Origin: Labedella phragmitis
GTDB lineage: Bacteria > Actinomycetota > Actinomycetes > Actinomycetales > Microbacteriaceae
Length of the DNA stretch: 64,000 nt
Direction of reading: 5' to 3'
NCBI RefSeq assembly: GCF_004078635.1
Contig: NZ_RZNB01000002.1
Span: 620,001-684,000, forward strand
Shown: one piece after another, positions 25,512 to 34,497 of the stretch
Layout of the letters: each line of letters starts with the position of its first letter
How positions within the stretch are numbered: position 1 is the stretch's first letter
Translations under genes and position numbers: made by a program
Notes under the pieces: generated by a model
The model's database searches: none
Seen by the model: the letters and a program-made list of their open reading frames with translations, nothing else
What the model was told of the DNA's origin: nothing

Positions 25512-26156
25512 CTAAGCGGTCGCGTGCAGCCAGGTACGACGGTGATGCACGGTCGCGCCGGCCGTACCGATCGCCTCGAGATGAGCGGAGCTGCCATAGC
25601 CCTTGTTGCCCGCCCACCCGTAGTCGGGGTGCTCGGCGTGACGGGCGATCATGACGCGGTCACGCGCGACCTTCGCGACGACCGAGGCCGCCGCCACGGA
25701 ACCGCAGTCGCGGTCGGCCTTCACGCGCGTGACGACGTGGAGCGGGGTCGCCAATGACGCGCTCAGATAATCATGGTTGCCGTCGAGCAGGAGAGTGCTC
25801 GATCGGACATCGACGCCCTTCTCGTGAAGCGACGTGAGAGCGCGCTTGCCTGCGAGACCGAGGCACCTCATGATCCCGAGTTCATCGATCTCGTGAGCCT
25901 CGGCGAAACCGACGGCAGTGGCCACCGCCCACTCGATGACGATCGGTTCGAGTTGCTCGCGGCGCTTCTCACTCAAGAGCTTCGAGTCGCGCACACCGTC
26001 GGGGAGCGTGCTGCAGGACACGTCGATGGCCGCGACGCCGACCGCGACGGGACCGGCGATCGCCCCGCGACCCACCTCGTCGATCCCGATGATGACGTGC
26101 GACCCGGCGGCGAGCAGTTCGCGCTCGACATCGAGGTGTGGCAGGACGATCGTCAT
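25512..26156 (-). CDS. rnhB: ribonuclease HII
   Basis: 214 residues. The first acidic pair is in GIDEVGRGAIAGPVAVG, followed by DSKLLSEKRRE and the third Asp region VKADRDCGSVAAASVVAKV, then AEHPDYGWAGNKGYGS. It removes ribonucleotides and RNA primers from DNA. GRGAIAGPV replaces the more usual GRGPLAGPV but keeps all four acidic positions. The ATG overlaps the lepB stop by four bases. Confidence 0.95.
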   Translation of the reverse strand: MTIVLPHLDVERELLAAGSHVIIGIDEVGRGAIAGPVAVGVAAIDVSCSTLPDGVRDSKLLSEKRREQLEPIVIEWAVATAVGFAEAHEIDELGIMRCLGLAGKRALTSLHEKGVDVRSSTLLLDGNHDYLSASLATPLHVVTRVKADRDCGSVAAASVVAKVARDRVMIARHAEHPDYGWAGNKGYGSSAHLEAIGTAGATVHHRRTWLHATA

Positions 26157-26908
26157 CGTTCCTCTGCCGGGGAGGGGACGGCGTCGAAGACGGTCGGGTA
26201 GGCGTCGAGCCAGGACCAGTGCGCGAACGGCCAGCTCACGACGAACGCGCGGCCCACGACGTCGTCAACGGGCACGTAGCCGCCTCCCGGGGTCTCCGTG
26301 TTGTAGCGGGAGTCCTTCGAGTTGTAGCGGTTGTCGCCCATCACCCAGAGCGAGTCCTCGGGCACCACGACATCGAAATCGTCGGCGGAGACGGGCGAGG
26401 ACGGGTCCGGCTTGACGACGTACGGCTCATCGAGGGGCACGCCGTTCACGCTCAGCTGCCCGAGCGAGTTGCAGCAGACGACGTGGTCCCCTGGGAGGCC
26501 GATGACCCGCTTGATGAGATGCTCATCGCTGTCGGGCGACGTGAGCCCCACGAGGCTGAGCGTCCAGTCGATCGCCTCGACGATCACCGGCTGCTCGGGC
26601 TTCGGCGCGCCGTCGAGCCAGCCGCCCGGATCGCGGAACACGATGACGTCACCCCGTGACAGCGGGACCACCTCGGGCACGAGCTGATTCACGATGATGC
26701 GGTCGTCGATCTGCAGCGTGTTCTGCATCGACCCCGACGGGATGTAGAACGAACGGATCAGGAACGTCTTCACCAGGAAGGAGACGAGCAGCGCGACGAC
26801 GAAGATCACGAGCAGATCGCGCAGAAAGTACAACGCGCCGCGCTTGCGGTTCTGGGTACGTCTCGGCCGGGTGGACGCGTCGTCCACCGAGAGAGTGTTG
26901 TCTGTCAT
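26153..26908 (-). CDS. lepB: signal peptidase I
   Basis: 251 residues, a type II membrane protein with one N-terminal helix (about 29-50). The catalytic Ser is S60 in FYIPSGSMQNTLQ and the general base Lys is K133 in LIKRVIGLPGD; the box VMGDNRYNSKDSR is near 200. It removes signal peptides from exported proteins on the outer face of the membrane. It sits between rplS and rnhB, the usual high-GC Gram-positive order. A GC hairpin lies directly before its ATG (26918-26953), so part of its expression may depend on read-through from rplS. Confidence 0.96.
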   Translation of the reverse strand: MTDNTLSVDDASTRPRRTQNRKRGALYFLRDLLVIFVVALLVSFLVKTFLIRSFYIPSGSMQNTLQIDDRIIVNQLVPEVVPLSRGDVIVFRDPGGWLDGAPKPEQPVIVEAIDWTLSLVGLTSPDSDEHLIKRVIGLPGDHVVCCNSLGQLSVNGVPLDEPYVVKPDPSSPVSADDFDVVVPEDSLWVMGDNRYNSKDSRYNTETPGGGYVPVDDVVGRAFVVSWPFAHWSWLDAYPTVFDAVPSPAEER

Positions 26909-26917
26909 TTAACCGCC

Positions 26918-26953
26918 CGGAGCTCCCCACCAGCATAACCGGGGGGAGCTCCG
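26918..26953 (-). terminator. hairpin between rplS and lepB
   Basis: 11-bp perfect stem (26918-26928 with 26943-26953) with a 14-nt loop. On the reverse strand it follows rplS by 33 bases and ends only nine bases before the lepB ATG. There is no U-run, so it may be an attenuating or RNA-stability structure rather than a full terminator. Confidence 0.5.
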
Positions 26954-26986
26954 TGGAGATGACGCGCGAGGCGTCGGTGGACGCGA

Positions 26987-27334
26987 TCAGGCGTCGCGCT
27001 TCTCCTTGATCTTCGCCTTCTTACCGCGCAGGTCGCGCAGGTAGTACAGCTTCGCGCGACGCACGTCACCGCGGGTGACGACCTCGATGTGGTCGATGTT
27101 CGGGGAGTGCACGGGGAACGTACGCTCGACACCGACCTGGAAGCTGACCTTGCGGACCGTGAAGGTCTCGCGAACGCCTTCGCCCGAGCGGCCGATGACG
27201 ACGCCCTGGAAGACCTGGATTCGGGAGCGGTTGCCCTCGATGATGTTCACGTGCACCTTGACGGTGTCGCCGGCGCGGAAGTCGGGGATGTCCGACTTCA
27301 GGGATGCTGCATCGACGGAGTCGAGGATGTGCAT
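26987..27334 (-). CDS. rplS: 50S ribosomal protein L19
   Basis: 115 residues, standard length. Conserved text: [60 protein letters not shown], and a basic end [20 protein letters not shown]. It bridges the subunits near the A site. In many bacteria rplS follows trmD; here it is separate from the trmD operon, with its own upstream region of 154 bp (27335-27488), in which I see no secure promoter or structure. Confidence 0.98.
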   Translation of the reverse strand: MHILDSVDAASLKSDIPDFRAGDTVKVHVNIIEGNRSRIQVFQGVVIGRSGEGVRETFTVRKVSFQVGVERTFPVHSPNIDHIEVVTRGDVRRAKLYYLRDLRGKKAKIKEKRDA

Positions 27335-27488
27335 GATGATTCACTCTCTGCGACCGCCTCTGGTCGATCGCGCGTTCGGTTGTCAACGATGAGGTGCGCC
27401 GCATCAGAACGCGGATTCCCCAGGGGCAGAACCCGTGCGCGGCACAATCGTCTATTGTGGCACGCCGACACGCCCGACCGCAAAAGGG

Positions 27489-27980
27489 TCAGCGGTTGCG
27501 CTCGTCGCTCGCTTCGGTGACGACATACACGCCACCATCGACGACAGGAGGACGTCGGGAGGCGTCGGGTCGCGCCGCCATCTGCTCGAACTCACGGAAC
27601 GCGGCCTTCGCTTGCGCCCGGGTCTCGGTCACGAGCTGCCAGACGGCGGCCCAGAACGATCCGAGCGCGAGCAGGACGCCGAGGACGGCGATGGCCGAAC
27701 TCGCCTCCGTGAAGAAGCCGAACGCGACGATCGTGGCGTGCCAGGCTCCGATGAACGCGACGTCCCACCACGAGATGGCATTGTTCCGGCGCACGCTCGA
27801 CCGCATGTAGACGACGACGCTCACAACGAGCATGAACACGAACAGAACGGGCGCGAGGACGAGCAACCCCACGAAGGACCACCCGCTGCCGCTCGAGAAG
27901 CTCCACCCGACGAACAGCCAGATCGGCAGCACGAGCGCGGCGATGAACTGCCAGTAGTAGAACGCGCGGCGCAACAGCAT
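27489..27980 (-). CDS. four-helix membrane protein of unknown function
   Basis: 163 residues with four predicted transmembrane helices (about 8-27, 35-58, 71-90, 96-115) and a charged C-terminal tail (LVTETRAQAKAAFREFEQMA). I do not recognise a family with known function; similar proteins in this family carry uninformative transporter-like names. The ATG has TAGGAT exactly six bases upstream and no ribosome-binding site, one of the clearest leaderless candidates. Divergent from map across 94 bp. Confidence 0.75.
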   Translation of the reverse strand: MLLRRAFYYWQFIAALVLPIWLFVGWSFSSGSGWSFVGLLVLAPVLFVFMLVVSVVVYMRSSVRRNNAISWWDVAFIGAWHATIVAFGFFTEASSAIAVLGVLLALGSFWAAVWQLVTETRAQAKAAFREFEQMAARPDASRRPPVVDGGVYVVTEASDERNR

Positions 27981-27986
27981 GCGTCG

Positions 27987-27992
27987 ATCCTA
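27987..27992 (-). promoter_or_regulatory. putative -10 element of a leaderless mRNA (membrane protein)
   Basis: TAGGAT, six bases (CGACGC), then ATG on the reverse strand. Confidence 0.5.
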
Positions 27993-28074
27993 CGATCGGC
28001 CGCTGGGAGTTCTCAGGGCGAGGGCTGTGCGCCGTCGACCCGCTCAGGCCTGCGAGAATGGACAGGGAGGAACC

Positions 28075-28842
28075 ATGATCGAACTGCGCACACCGGCCGA
28101 AATCGAGGAGATGCGGCCCGCCGGTCGCTTCGTCGCCGACGTCCTCACCCGTGTGGCGTCGGAAGCCGCCGTCGGGGTGAACCTGCTCGAACTCGATGCC
28201 CTCGCTCACGAGATGATCCGCGAACGCGGTGCCGTGTCGAGCTACATCGACTACCACCCGTCGTTCGGGGCGATGCCCTTCGGCAAGGTGCTCTGCACGT
28301 CGGTCAACGACGCCGTGCTCCACGGACTCCCCTACAACTACCGCTTGCGCGACGGCGACCTCGTGAGCCTCGACTTCGCCGCGGCGGTAGACGGCTGGGT
28401 CGCCGACTCCGCGGTGAGCGTGATCGTCGGGCGCAAGCGCCCAGAGGACGTCCGACTCATCGACGTCGCGACGCAGGCACTCGACGCCGGGGTCGCGGCG
28501 GCGAGGGCCGGGTCCAAGGTCGGCGACATCTCCGCGGCGATCGCCGCCGTCGCGACGGCGGCCGGCTATTCCATCAACACCGATTTCGGGGGCCATGGTG
28601 TCGGCCGCACCATGCACGGCGATCCTCACGTCCCGAACGACGGCCGCGCCGGCCGCGGCTACCCGCTGCGTCCGGGTCTCGTCATCGCGATCGAGCCGTG
28701 GTTCCTGCAGTCGACGGACGAGATCGTGACGGACAAGGACGGCTGGACCCTGCGCAGTGCCGATGGCTCACGCGGCGCCCACATGGAGCACACGATCGCG
28801 ATCACCGACGACGGGCCCATCATCCTCACGGCTCGCGACTGA
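28075..28842 (+). CDS. map: methionine aminopeptidase, type I
   Basis: 255 residues. The five metal ligands are all visible: two Asp in VSLDFAAAVDGWVADSAV, His in GHGVGRTMHGDPHVPN, Glu in IAIEPWF and Glu in HMEHTIAI; the substrate His is in AVLHGLPYN. It trims the initiator Met from nascent proteins. The ATG is preceded by GGGAGG at ideal spacing; GAGAAT (28054-28059) is a possible -10. Unlike in many actinobacteria it is not next to secY-adk. Converges on trmD with an 18-bp gap. Confidence 0.97.
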   Translation: MIELRTPAEIEEMRPAGRFVADVLTRVASEAAVGVNLLELDALAHEMIRERGAVSSYIDYHPSFGAMPFGKVLCTSVNDAVLHGLPYNYRLRDGDLVSLDFAAAVDGWVADSAVSVIVGRKRPEDVRLIDVATQALDAGVAAARAGSKVGDISAAIAAVATAAGYSINTDFGGHGVGRTMHGDPHVPNDGRAGRGYPLRPGLVIAIEPWFLQSTDEIVTDKDGWTLRSADGSRGAHMEHTIAITDDGPIILTARD

Positions 28843-28860
28843 TCCGTCCGGACGATCCGG

Positions 28861-29568
28861 TCAGGCGTGGGGCGTCTCGTCCGGCGGCAGCAGGTCGGGG
28901 CGTACGCGCTTCGTGCGTTCGAGACTCGCGCGGTGACGCCACTCCGCGATCGCACGGTGGTTGCCGCTCAAGAGCACCTCGGGTACCGGGAGCCCCCGCC
29001 ATTCCTGCGGCTTCGTATACGACGGGTACTCGAGGAGTCCCGCTTCGTGCGATTCCTCGACGAGGCTCTCGGGGTTGCCGACGACCCCGGGGACGAGCCG
29101 CACGATCGCCTCGAGCATCGCGACGACGGCCACCTCTCCCCCGTTGAGGACGTAGTCACCGATGCTCACGAGCCGAGTGCGGGCACGCGCAGCGGTGTGG
29201 TCGACGACGCGCTGATCGATGCCTTCGTACCGTCCGCAGCCGAAAACGAGATGCGACTCCGCACTCAGTTCGCGCGCCATCGCTTGAGTGAACACCTCAC
29301 CGGCGGGCGAGGGGAAGATGACGAGCGGATCGTCCACGGGATCGTCGAGGATCGCGTCGAGCGCTTCGCCCCAGGGCTCCGGCCGCATGACCATCCCCGC
29401 GCCGCCCCCGTACGGCGTGTCGTCGACCGTGCGATGGCGGTCGTGCGTGTGATCCCGGAGGTCGTGGATCGCCCACGAGACCGTTCCGCCCCGGCGGGCT
29501 CGGCCGAGGAGCGAGATGTCGAGGGTGTCGAAGAACTCGGGGAAGATCGTGACGACGTCGAATCGCAC
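28861..29568 (-). CDS. trmD: tRNA (guanine-N1-)-methyltransferase
   Basis: 235-residue SPOUT methyltransferase forming m1G37. Seen: [20 protein letters not shown] at the N-terminus, [18 protein letters not shown], the knotted AdoMet site [15 protein letters not shown] and [13 protein letters not shown], and [20 protein letters not shown]. It prevents +1 frameshifting during translation. Last gene of rpsP-khpA-rimM-trmD; eight bases after rimM. Confidence 0.97.
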   Translation of the reverse strand: MRFDVVTIFPEFFDTLDISLLGRARRGGTVSWAIHDLRDHTHDRHRTVDDTPYGGGAGMVMRPEPWGEALDAILDDPVDDPLVIFPSPAGEVFTQAMARELSAESHLVFGCGRYEGIDQRVVDHTAARARTRLVSIGDYVLNGGEVAVVAMLEAIVRLVPGVVGNPESLVEESHEAGLLEYPSYTKPQEWRGLPVPEVLLSGNHRAIAEWRHRASLERTKRVRPDLLPPDETPHA

Positions 29569-29576
29569 GGCGGACC

Positions 29577-30266
29577 TCAGGCCTCGTCGTGGGGCTCTCG
29601 GGCAGCGACGCCGTCGCTCTCCGCAGAGACCTCCGAGGCGCCGACGTCCGCCACGACCTCGTCCGGCGCGGTCTCCTCCGCAGGCACGTCATCGGCCGGC
29701 GAGTCCGTATCGGTTCGTGCGTCGTCGCCGAGCTCGAACAAGCCCTCCGGCGGGGTGATGGTCACGACTCCCGCGACGACGTCGACCGACGGCACGATCG
29801 CCGAGACGAATGGAACCATGACCTCGCCGCTGGCCGTCGAGACGATGAGGAGATCCTGAGCCGGGAAGTGGTCGACGCGAGCAACGCGACCCACGTCCTG
29901 CCCGTCACGGACGACGCGGAGACCGACGAGCTGGTGGTCGTACCAGGCGTTCTCCTCCTCCGGAAGCGCATCGGGATCGAGGGAGACCCAGAGGATCGCC
30001 TTGACGAGGGTCTCGGCGGCTGTGCGGTCCTCGATACCGACGAAGAAGGCCACGGGCTGCTGGTTGTACCAGCGCAGCTCCGCGAGCTCCACCGTCTTCC
30101 CCGCCCACGGGGAGTCCTCGGGGACCTGCAGGGTGAAGACGGCTCCCGGCACGAATCGCGATGCGGGATCGTCGGTATAGAGTTCGACCTTCAGGGCGCC
30201 CTTGAGGCCGTGCGCCTTCGTGAGCCGACCGACGCGCAGTTCGGTCTTCCTGTTCGACGCCGCCAC
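29577..30266 (-). CDS. rimM: 16S rRNA processing protein RimM with acidic C-terminal tail
   Basis: 229 residues. Residues 1-170 are standard Rim[21 protein letters not shown], a PRC-barrel half with [12 protein letters not shown] and [13 protein letters not shown]. It helps mature the 30S head and binds S19. The last 55 residues are an acidic Ala/Asp/Glu tail ([20 protein letters not shown] and onward) beyond the usual 165-175. Only one base separates it from khpA. Confidence 0.95.
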   Translation of the reverse strand: MAASNRKTELRVGRLTKAHGLKGALKVELYTDDPASRFVPGAVFTLQVPEDSPWAGKTVELAELRWYNQQPVAFFVGIEDRTAAETLVKAILWVSLDPDALPEEENAWYDHQLVGLRVVRDGQDVGRVARVDHFPAQDLLIVSTASGEVMVPFVSAIVPSVDVVAGVVTITPPEGLFELGDDARTDTDSPADDVPAEETAPDEVVADVGASEVSAESDGVAAREPHDEA

Positions 30267-30267
30267 G

Positions 30268-30504
30268 TCAGGCGTCGGTGTCGACGACGTCGACGCGCAC
30301 GCGTCGGCCGTCGGCGAGGGCGGTGATGAGGGTGCGAAGTGCCTTCGCCGTGCGACCGGAACGACCGATCACGCGACCGAGGTCCTCGGGGTTCACATGA
30401 ACCTCGAGGACCTCGCCGCGAGCGGTGTTCTGTTCGACCACGCGGACGTCGTCGGGGTTATCGACGATCCCCTTCACGAGGTGTTCGAGCGCGGGTCCGA
30501 GCAA
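30268..30504 (-). CDS. khpA: KH-domain RNA-binding protein KhpA
   Basis: 78 residues with a single KH domain; the GxxG loop is in DLGRVIGRSGRTAKALR. It binds RNA, usually as a partner of KhpB/Jag, with links to cell size and envelope control in other Gram-positives. The start codon is TTG, two bases after the rpsP stop; family proteins start at the same place (LGPALEHLVKGIVDNPDDV), so the TTG is credible and probably works by coupling from rpsP. Confidence 0.92.
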   Translation of the reverse strand: MLGPALEHLVKGIVDNPDDVRVVEQNTARGEVLEVHVNPEDLGRVIGRSGRTAKALRTLITALADGRRVRVDVVDTDA

Positions 30505-30506
30505 CG

Positions 30507-30935
30507 TCAGGCCTTGTCTGCGTCAGCGGCGCCGGCGTCGGACGCCTCAGCCTCTGCGGGAGCCTCGACCGGAGGGGCCTTCGGCTCGGACTTCGGCTTG
30601 AGAACGGGCTTCTTCTTCTCGTCGGCGACGAACGCGACCTTGGCCTCGCGCGTCTTCACGGTCGAGACGGCGTCCTTGTCACCCTTGTGCTTGCCCCAGT
30701 CGCCCGTGAGCTTGAGGATCGCGGCGACCTGCTCGGTCGGCTGGGCGCCGACGGAGAGCCAGTACTGCGCGCGCTCGGAGTCGACCTCGATGAGCGAGGG
30801 CTCCTCGGTGGGGTGGTACTTGCCGATCTCCTCGATGACGCGGCCGTCACGCTTGGTGCGCGAGTCGGCGACGACGATGCGGTAGTAGGGCGCGCGGATC
30901 TTGCCGAGGCGCTTGAGACGGATCTTGACGGACAC
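30507..30935 (-). CDS. rpsP: 30S ribosomal protein S16 with extended C-terminus
   Basis: 142 residues. The first 80 are S16 ([20 protein letters not shown], then [20 protein letters not shown] and [16 protein letters not shown]). The extension is Lys/Pro/Ala/Glu-rich ([20 protein letters not shown]) and is typical in composition for this family. The GTG start has AGGAG four bases upstream. First gene of the rpsP-khpA-rimM-trmD operon. The 272-bp region to the divergent gene at 31208 contains nothing else I can identify; AGAATA at about 31070-31075 (reverse strand TATTCT) is a possible -10. Confidence 0.97.
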   Translation of the reverse strand: MSVKIRLKRLGKIRAPYYRIVVADSRTKRDGRVIEEIGKYHPTEEPSLIEVDSERAQYWLSVGAQPTEQVAAILKLTGDWGKHKGDKDAVSTVKTREAKVAFVADEKKKPVLKPKSEPKAPPVEAPAEAEASDAGAADADKA

Positions 30936-31207
30936 AATGCTCCTGATGTGTATGGGTTTTGTCGAATGAACTGCCGCCGTGAGCGTGGGGGCACACTCGG
31001 CATGAGCTCGAGGGGACGCAGTCGGACCTGATAGAGGGTCGGGCGCGACGCATCCAACTCTCTATTCTGTCATGAGCCGCGCGCTCCTCCTAATCTCCGC
31101 AGCACGGGGCGACGCACGACGTCACACCCGTGCGATCAGGCCGCACGCTCCCGGGGTGCGTGGAAGGATGGCGAGGACGCCAGCCCACGGAACGGAAGGG
31201 GCACGAC

Positions 31208-32347
31208 GTGCAGATCGACTTCTCGCCGTCAGAACGCTCGACGATCGGTCTCGAGTGGGAACTCGCCCTCGTGGACGCGCAGAGCGGAGAACTGCGCTCG
31301 ATCGCGCACGAGGTGCTCGAGGAGCTCAAGGGCCCCGACGGATCGGAGCATCCGAAGATCACGGGCGAGCTCCTTCTCAACACGGTCGAACTCGTGAGCG
31401 GAGTGCATCACGACGTGCCGTCGGCGATCCGTGACCTCGAGGATCAGATCGCGGAGGTGCGCGAGATCATCGATCCGCTCGGAGTCGAACTCATCGCGAG
31501 CGGCTCGCATCCATTCGGTCAGTGGTTCGACCAGCCGGTCACGGACAAGGCTCGCTATCACAAGCTCATCGACCGCACCCAGTGGTGGGGGCGGAACATG
31601 ATGATCTGGGGCGTACACACGCACGTGGGTGTGGAGGACCGTGCCAAGGTCATCCCGTTGCTCGACGGTCTTCTCACCTGGTCTCCTCATGTCCAGGCGC
31701 TCTCGTCATCGAGCCCGTTCTGGGCGGGCGTCGACACCGGTTACCCGTCGAACCGTGCGCTCATGTTCCAACAGCTCCCGACGGCGGGGCTCCCCTACCA
31801 GCTGGAGGACTGGGAGGCGTTCGAACGGTACGTCTCCGACATGACGCGCACGGGCGTCGTCGAGGACGTGACCGAGGTGCGCTGGGACATCCGTCCGGCA
31901 CCGCGCTGGGGCACTCTCGAGTTCCGGGCGTGCGACAGTGCCTCGACCACGACGGAATTCGGTGCTGTCGCCGCTCTCATCCACTGTCTGACGGAACACC
32001 TCTCGAGCGCGATCGATCGCGGGGGGAGTCCCACGACGCTCGCACCCTGGTACGTCCGCGAGAACAAGTGGCGCGCGGCGCGCTACGGGCTCGACGCGGA
32101 GCTCATCGTGGGAGCCGACGGCGCGGAGTCGCTCGTCACCGACGATCTCCGCCGCCTCATGGTCAGGCTCGAGCCGACGGCGGAACGCCTCGGCTGTTCG
32201 GCGGAACTCGCCTCGATCGGCGACATCCTCGACAACGGCGCGAGCTACCAGCGTCAACTGCGCGTCGCCGAGGCGAACAACGGCGACCTGACGGCCGTGG
32301 TTCGATCACTCGCCCACGAGCTGCGACACGGCATCGCCGCCGGCTGA
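31208..32347 (+). CDS. carboxylate-amine ligase, YbdK family (glutamate-cysteine ligase type 2-like)
   Basis: 379 residues. The GCS2 fold begins at once with RSTIGLEWELALVD; HTHVGVEDR and the Arg-rich VRWDIRPAPRWGTLEFRACD follow. YbdK of E. coli has weak gamma-glutamylcysteine activity. Actinobacteria generally use mycothiol, so the true substrate here is open. The GTG start has GGAAGGGG at good spacing; the frame is open 26 codons further upstream but without similarity. It stands alone between rpsP and ffh. Confidence 0.88.
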   Translation: MQIDFSPSERSTIGLEWELALVDAQSGELRSIAHEVLEELKGPDGSEHPKITGELLLNTVELVSGVHHDVPSAIRDLEDQIAEVREIIDPLGVELIASGSHPFGQWFDQPVTDKARYHKLIDRTQWWGRNMMIWGVHTHVGVEDRAKVIPLLDGLLTWSPHVQALSSSSPFWAGVDTGYPSNRALMFQQLPTAGLPYQLEDWEAFERYVSDMTRTGVVEDVTEVRWDIRPAPRWGTLEFRACDSASTTTEFGAVAALIHCLTEHLSSAIDRGGSPTTLAPWYVRENKWRAARYGLDAELIVGADGAESLVTDDLRRLMVRLEPTAERLGCSAELASIGDILDNGASYQRQLRVAEANNGDLTAVVRSLAHELRHGIAAG

Positions 32348-32355
32348 CGACTGGA

Positions 32356-32377
32356 GAGTCGCCCGAGGGAGCGACTC
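32356..32377. terminator. hairpin between convergent ybdK-type gene and ffh
   Basis: 7-bp stem (32356-32362 with 32371-32377) with an 8-nt loop, in the 46-bp gap between convergent stop codons. Modest strength and no U-run. Confidence 0.45.
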
Positions 32378-32393
32378 GACAACCTCGGCAGTC

Positions 32394-33971
32394 TCAGCCT
32401 CGACCGAGGAACTTCTGCAGCGCGGCGAGTTCGTCCTCGGAGGGCGCGTCGACCGAGCGTGCCGCCCCTCCTCCGAGGCCGAGTCCGAATCCCGAGCCCG
32501 CAGGCACCGCGGCGCCCGACGTCGCGGCGCCGGAGTTCTCGGCTGCACGCTTCGCCGGGTTGCCCGAGCGCGACCCGCTCTTCTTCTTCGACTTGGCCGC
32601 TTGCTTGCGCGAGGCACCGCCGTGAGCGCCGGGGATCGGTCCCATGCCCGGCATCTGAGGAACGCCACCGCGAGCGACGGTCTTCATCATCTTGGCGGCC
32701 TGTTCGAACCGCTGCACGAGCTGATTGACCTCGGTCACAGTCGTGCCGGCGCCTCGAGCGATGCGGAGTCGCCGCGAGCCGTTGAGGAGTTTGGCGTTGC
32801 GGCGCTCGGCCGGGGTCATCGACTGGATGATCGCCTCGGTGCGGACGATCTCCCGCTCGTCGAACGAGTCGAGCTGTTCGCGCATCGCGCCGGCGCCCGG
32901 CAGCATGCCGATCATCTTCTTGATCGAGCCCATGTTGCGCAGCTGCTGCATCTGCTTGAGGAAGTCCTCGAGCGTGAACGAGTCGGTCGCGAACTTCTCC
33001 GCGACCTTGCGCGCCTCCTCCTCGTCGAAGGCCTGCTGCGCCTGCTCGATGAGCGTGAGGATGTCGCCGAGGTCGAGGATGCGCGACGCCATGCGGTCCG
33101 GATGGAAGGGCTCGAAGTCGTCGAGGCCCTCCCCCGTGGAGGCGAAGATGATGGGACGACCCGTGACGGAGGCGACCGAGAGGGCGGCACCACCGCGGGC
33201 GTCGCCGTCGAGCTTCGACAGCACGACGCCCGTGAAGTCCACTCCGTCCTGGAAGGCCTTCGCCGTGTTGACCGCGTCCTGGCCGATCATCGCGTCGATG
33301 ACGAAGAGGACCTCGTCGGGATCGACGGCCTTCCGGATGTTCGCGGCCTGCTTCATGAGCTCGGCATCCACGCCCAGCCGACCGGCGGTGTCGACGATGA
33401 CGGTGTCGTACTGGCGCGAGCGCGCATACGCGACGCCGTCCTTCGCGACCTTGACCGGGTTGCCGACACCGTTGCCCGGCTCAGGAGCGAAGACGGCGAC
33501 GCCGGCCTGCTCCGCGACCACCGAGAGCTGCGTGACGGCGTTCGGGCGCTGGAGGTCGGCAGCGACGAGGAGTGGCGTGTGACCGTCCTTCGCGAGCCAC
33601 TTCGCGAGCTTGCCGGCGAGCGTCGTCTTACCCGCACCCTGGAGACCGGCGAGCATGATGACCGTCGGCGGCGTCTTCGCGAACTCGAGCCGACGCTGCT
33701 GCCCGCCGAGGATGCCGACGAGTTCCTCGTTGACGATCTGCACGACCTGCTGCGCCGGGTTGAGCGCCTTGTTGACCTCATCGCCGAGCGCCCGCTCCCG
33801 CACGCGCGAGGTGAAGTCCTTGACGACCTCGAAGGCGACGTCGGCCTCGAGGAGCGCCCTCCGGATCTCGCGGACCGTGCCGTCGACGTCGGACGCCGAG
33901 AGCGAGCCCTTCTTGCGGAGGTTCTTGAATGTATCCGCGAGGCGGTCGGAGAGATTTCCAAAGGTAGCCAT
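32394..33971 (-). CDS. ffh: signal recognition particle protein Ffh
   Basis: 525 residues: N domain (MATFGNLSDRLADTFKNLRK), G domain with GLQGAGKTTLAGKL (near 110), VIVDTAGRLG and SKLDGDARGG, and a Met-rich M domain from about 300 (MQQLRNMGSIKKMIGMLPGA, then SRRLRIARGAGTTVTEVNQL). Binds signal sequences and 4.5S RNA and docks to FtsY. The tail beyond residue 450 is basic, then Gly/Pro-rich and ends in EDELAALQKFLGRG. Ribosome-binding site GGAGGT is ideal. Follows the DUF2004 gene by 12 bp. Confidence 0.98.
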   Translation of the reverse strand: MATFGNLSDRLADTFKNLRKKGSLSASDVDGTVREIRRALLEADVAFEVVKDFTSRVRERALGDEVNKALNPAQQVVQIVNEELVGILGGQQRRLEFAKTPPTVIMLAGLQGAGKTTLAGKLAKWLAKDGHTPLLVAADLQRPNAVTQLSVVAEQAGVAVFAPEPGNGVGNPVKVAKDGVAYARSRQYDTVIVDTAGRLGVDAELMKQAANIRKAVDPDEVLFVIDAMIGQDAVNTAKAFQDGVDFTGVVLSKLDGDARGGAALSVASVTGRPIIFASTGEGLDDFEPFHPDRMASRILDLGDILTLIEQAQQAFDEEEARKVAEKFATDSFTLEDFLKQMQQLRNMGSIKKMIGMLPGAGAMREQLDSFDEREIVRTEAIIQSMTPAERRNAKLLNGSRRLRIARGAGTTVTEVNQLVQRFEQAAKMMKTVARGGVPQMPGMGPIPGAHGGASRKQAAKSKKKSGSRSGNPAKRAAENSGAATSGAAVPAGSGFGLGLGGGAARSVDAPSEDELAALQKFLGRG

Positions 33972-33983
33972 GAGACCTCCAGT

Positions 33984-34496
33984 TTAACCGTTCCCGTCGC
34001 CCTGGATCTCCGTGTCGACCATTTCACCGCTGCGATTCAGCGAGGCGACGAGGTAGTCGTCGCTCAGGTCCTCGCCGAGGGTGTATTCGAAGACCGCGAA
34101 GACGTCGTCGTCTCCCCGCGAGAGCGGCCGGAATTCGATGCGCGTGACGAGCAGCGAACGGAGGATGTCGATCGGCAGGTCGCCGGACGAGACGGCGAGG
34201 ATGTCGTGGATCGACTCCCCGAGTTCCTCCACGAGGGCATCGACGTAGGCGACCGTGACGGAGGACCGATCGCCCAACTCGACGACCATCGACTCGCGGG
34301 TCTGGCGGTCGATGCCTTCGAGCGTGACGATCATGGCCTGGACGAGGTCGAGGTCGTCCTCGCGGAGCTCCTCCGCGTCGTCAGCCAGAAGGGAGACGTC
34401 GACCGAGCGGTCGCCGAGCTCCACGTTCTCGGACCAGTACGCGCTGCCGTCGCCCGACGCCTCGACGACGCCGAAGAAGTCGTGTTCGATCGCCAT
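33984..34496 (-). CDS. DUF2004 family protein
   Basis: 170 acidic residues with no signal or membrane segment. Text such as HDFFGVVEASGDGSAYWSEN and RIEFRPLSRGDDDVFAVFEY places it in the DUF2004 family, whose function is unknown. It sits between ftsY (one-base gap) and ffh (12-bp gap), so it is made together with both halves of the SRP pathway. A link to protein targeting is suggested only by this position. Confidence 0.82.
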   Translation of the reverse strand: MAIEHDFFGVVEASGDGSAYWSENVELGDRSVDVSLLADDAEELREDDLDLVQAMIVTLEGIDRQTRESMVVELGDRSSVTVAYVDALVEELGESIHDILAVSSGDLPIDILRSLLVTRIEFRPLSRGDDDVFAVFEYTLGEDLSDDYLVASLNRSGEMVDTEIQGDGNG

Positions 34497-34497
34497 G

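Noticed and set aside
27335-27488. Promoter or L19-type autoregulatory leader before rplS.
   Set aside because: CACAATAGAC on the reverse strand is the only -10-like text, but no -35 or stable structure goes with it.
28848-28860. Small hairpin (CCGGA-CGA-TCCGG) between map and trmD as a terminator.
   Set aside because: Five-bp stem with no U-run, partly inside trmD-side sequence; too weak to call.
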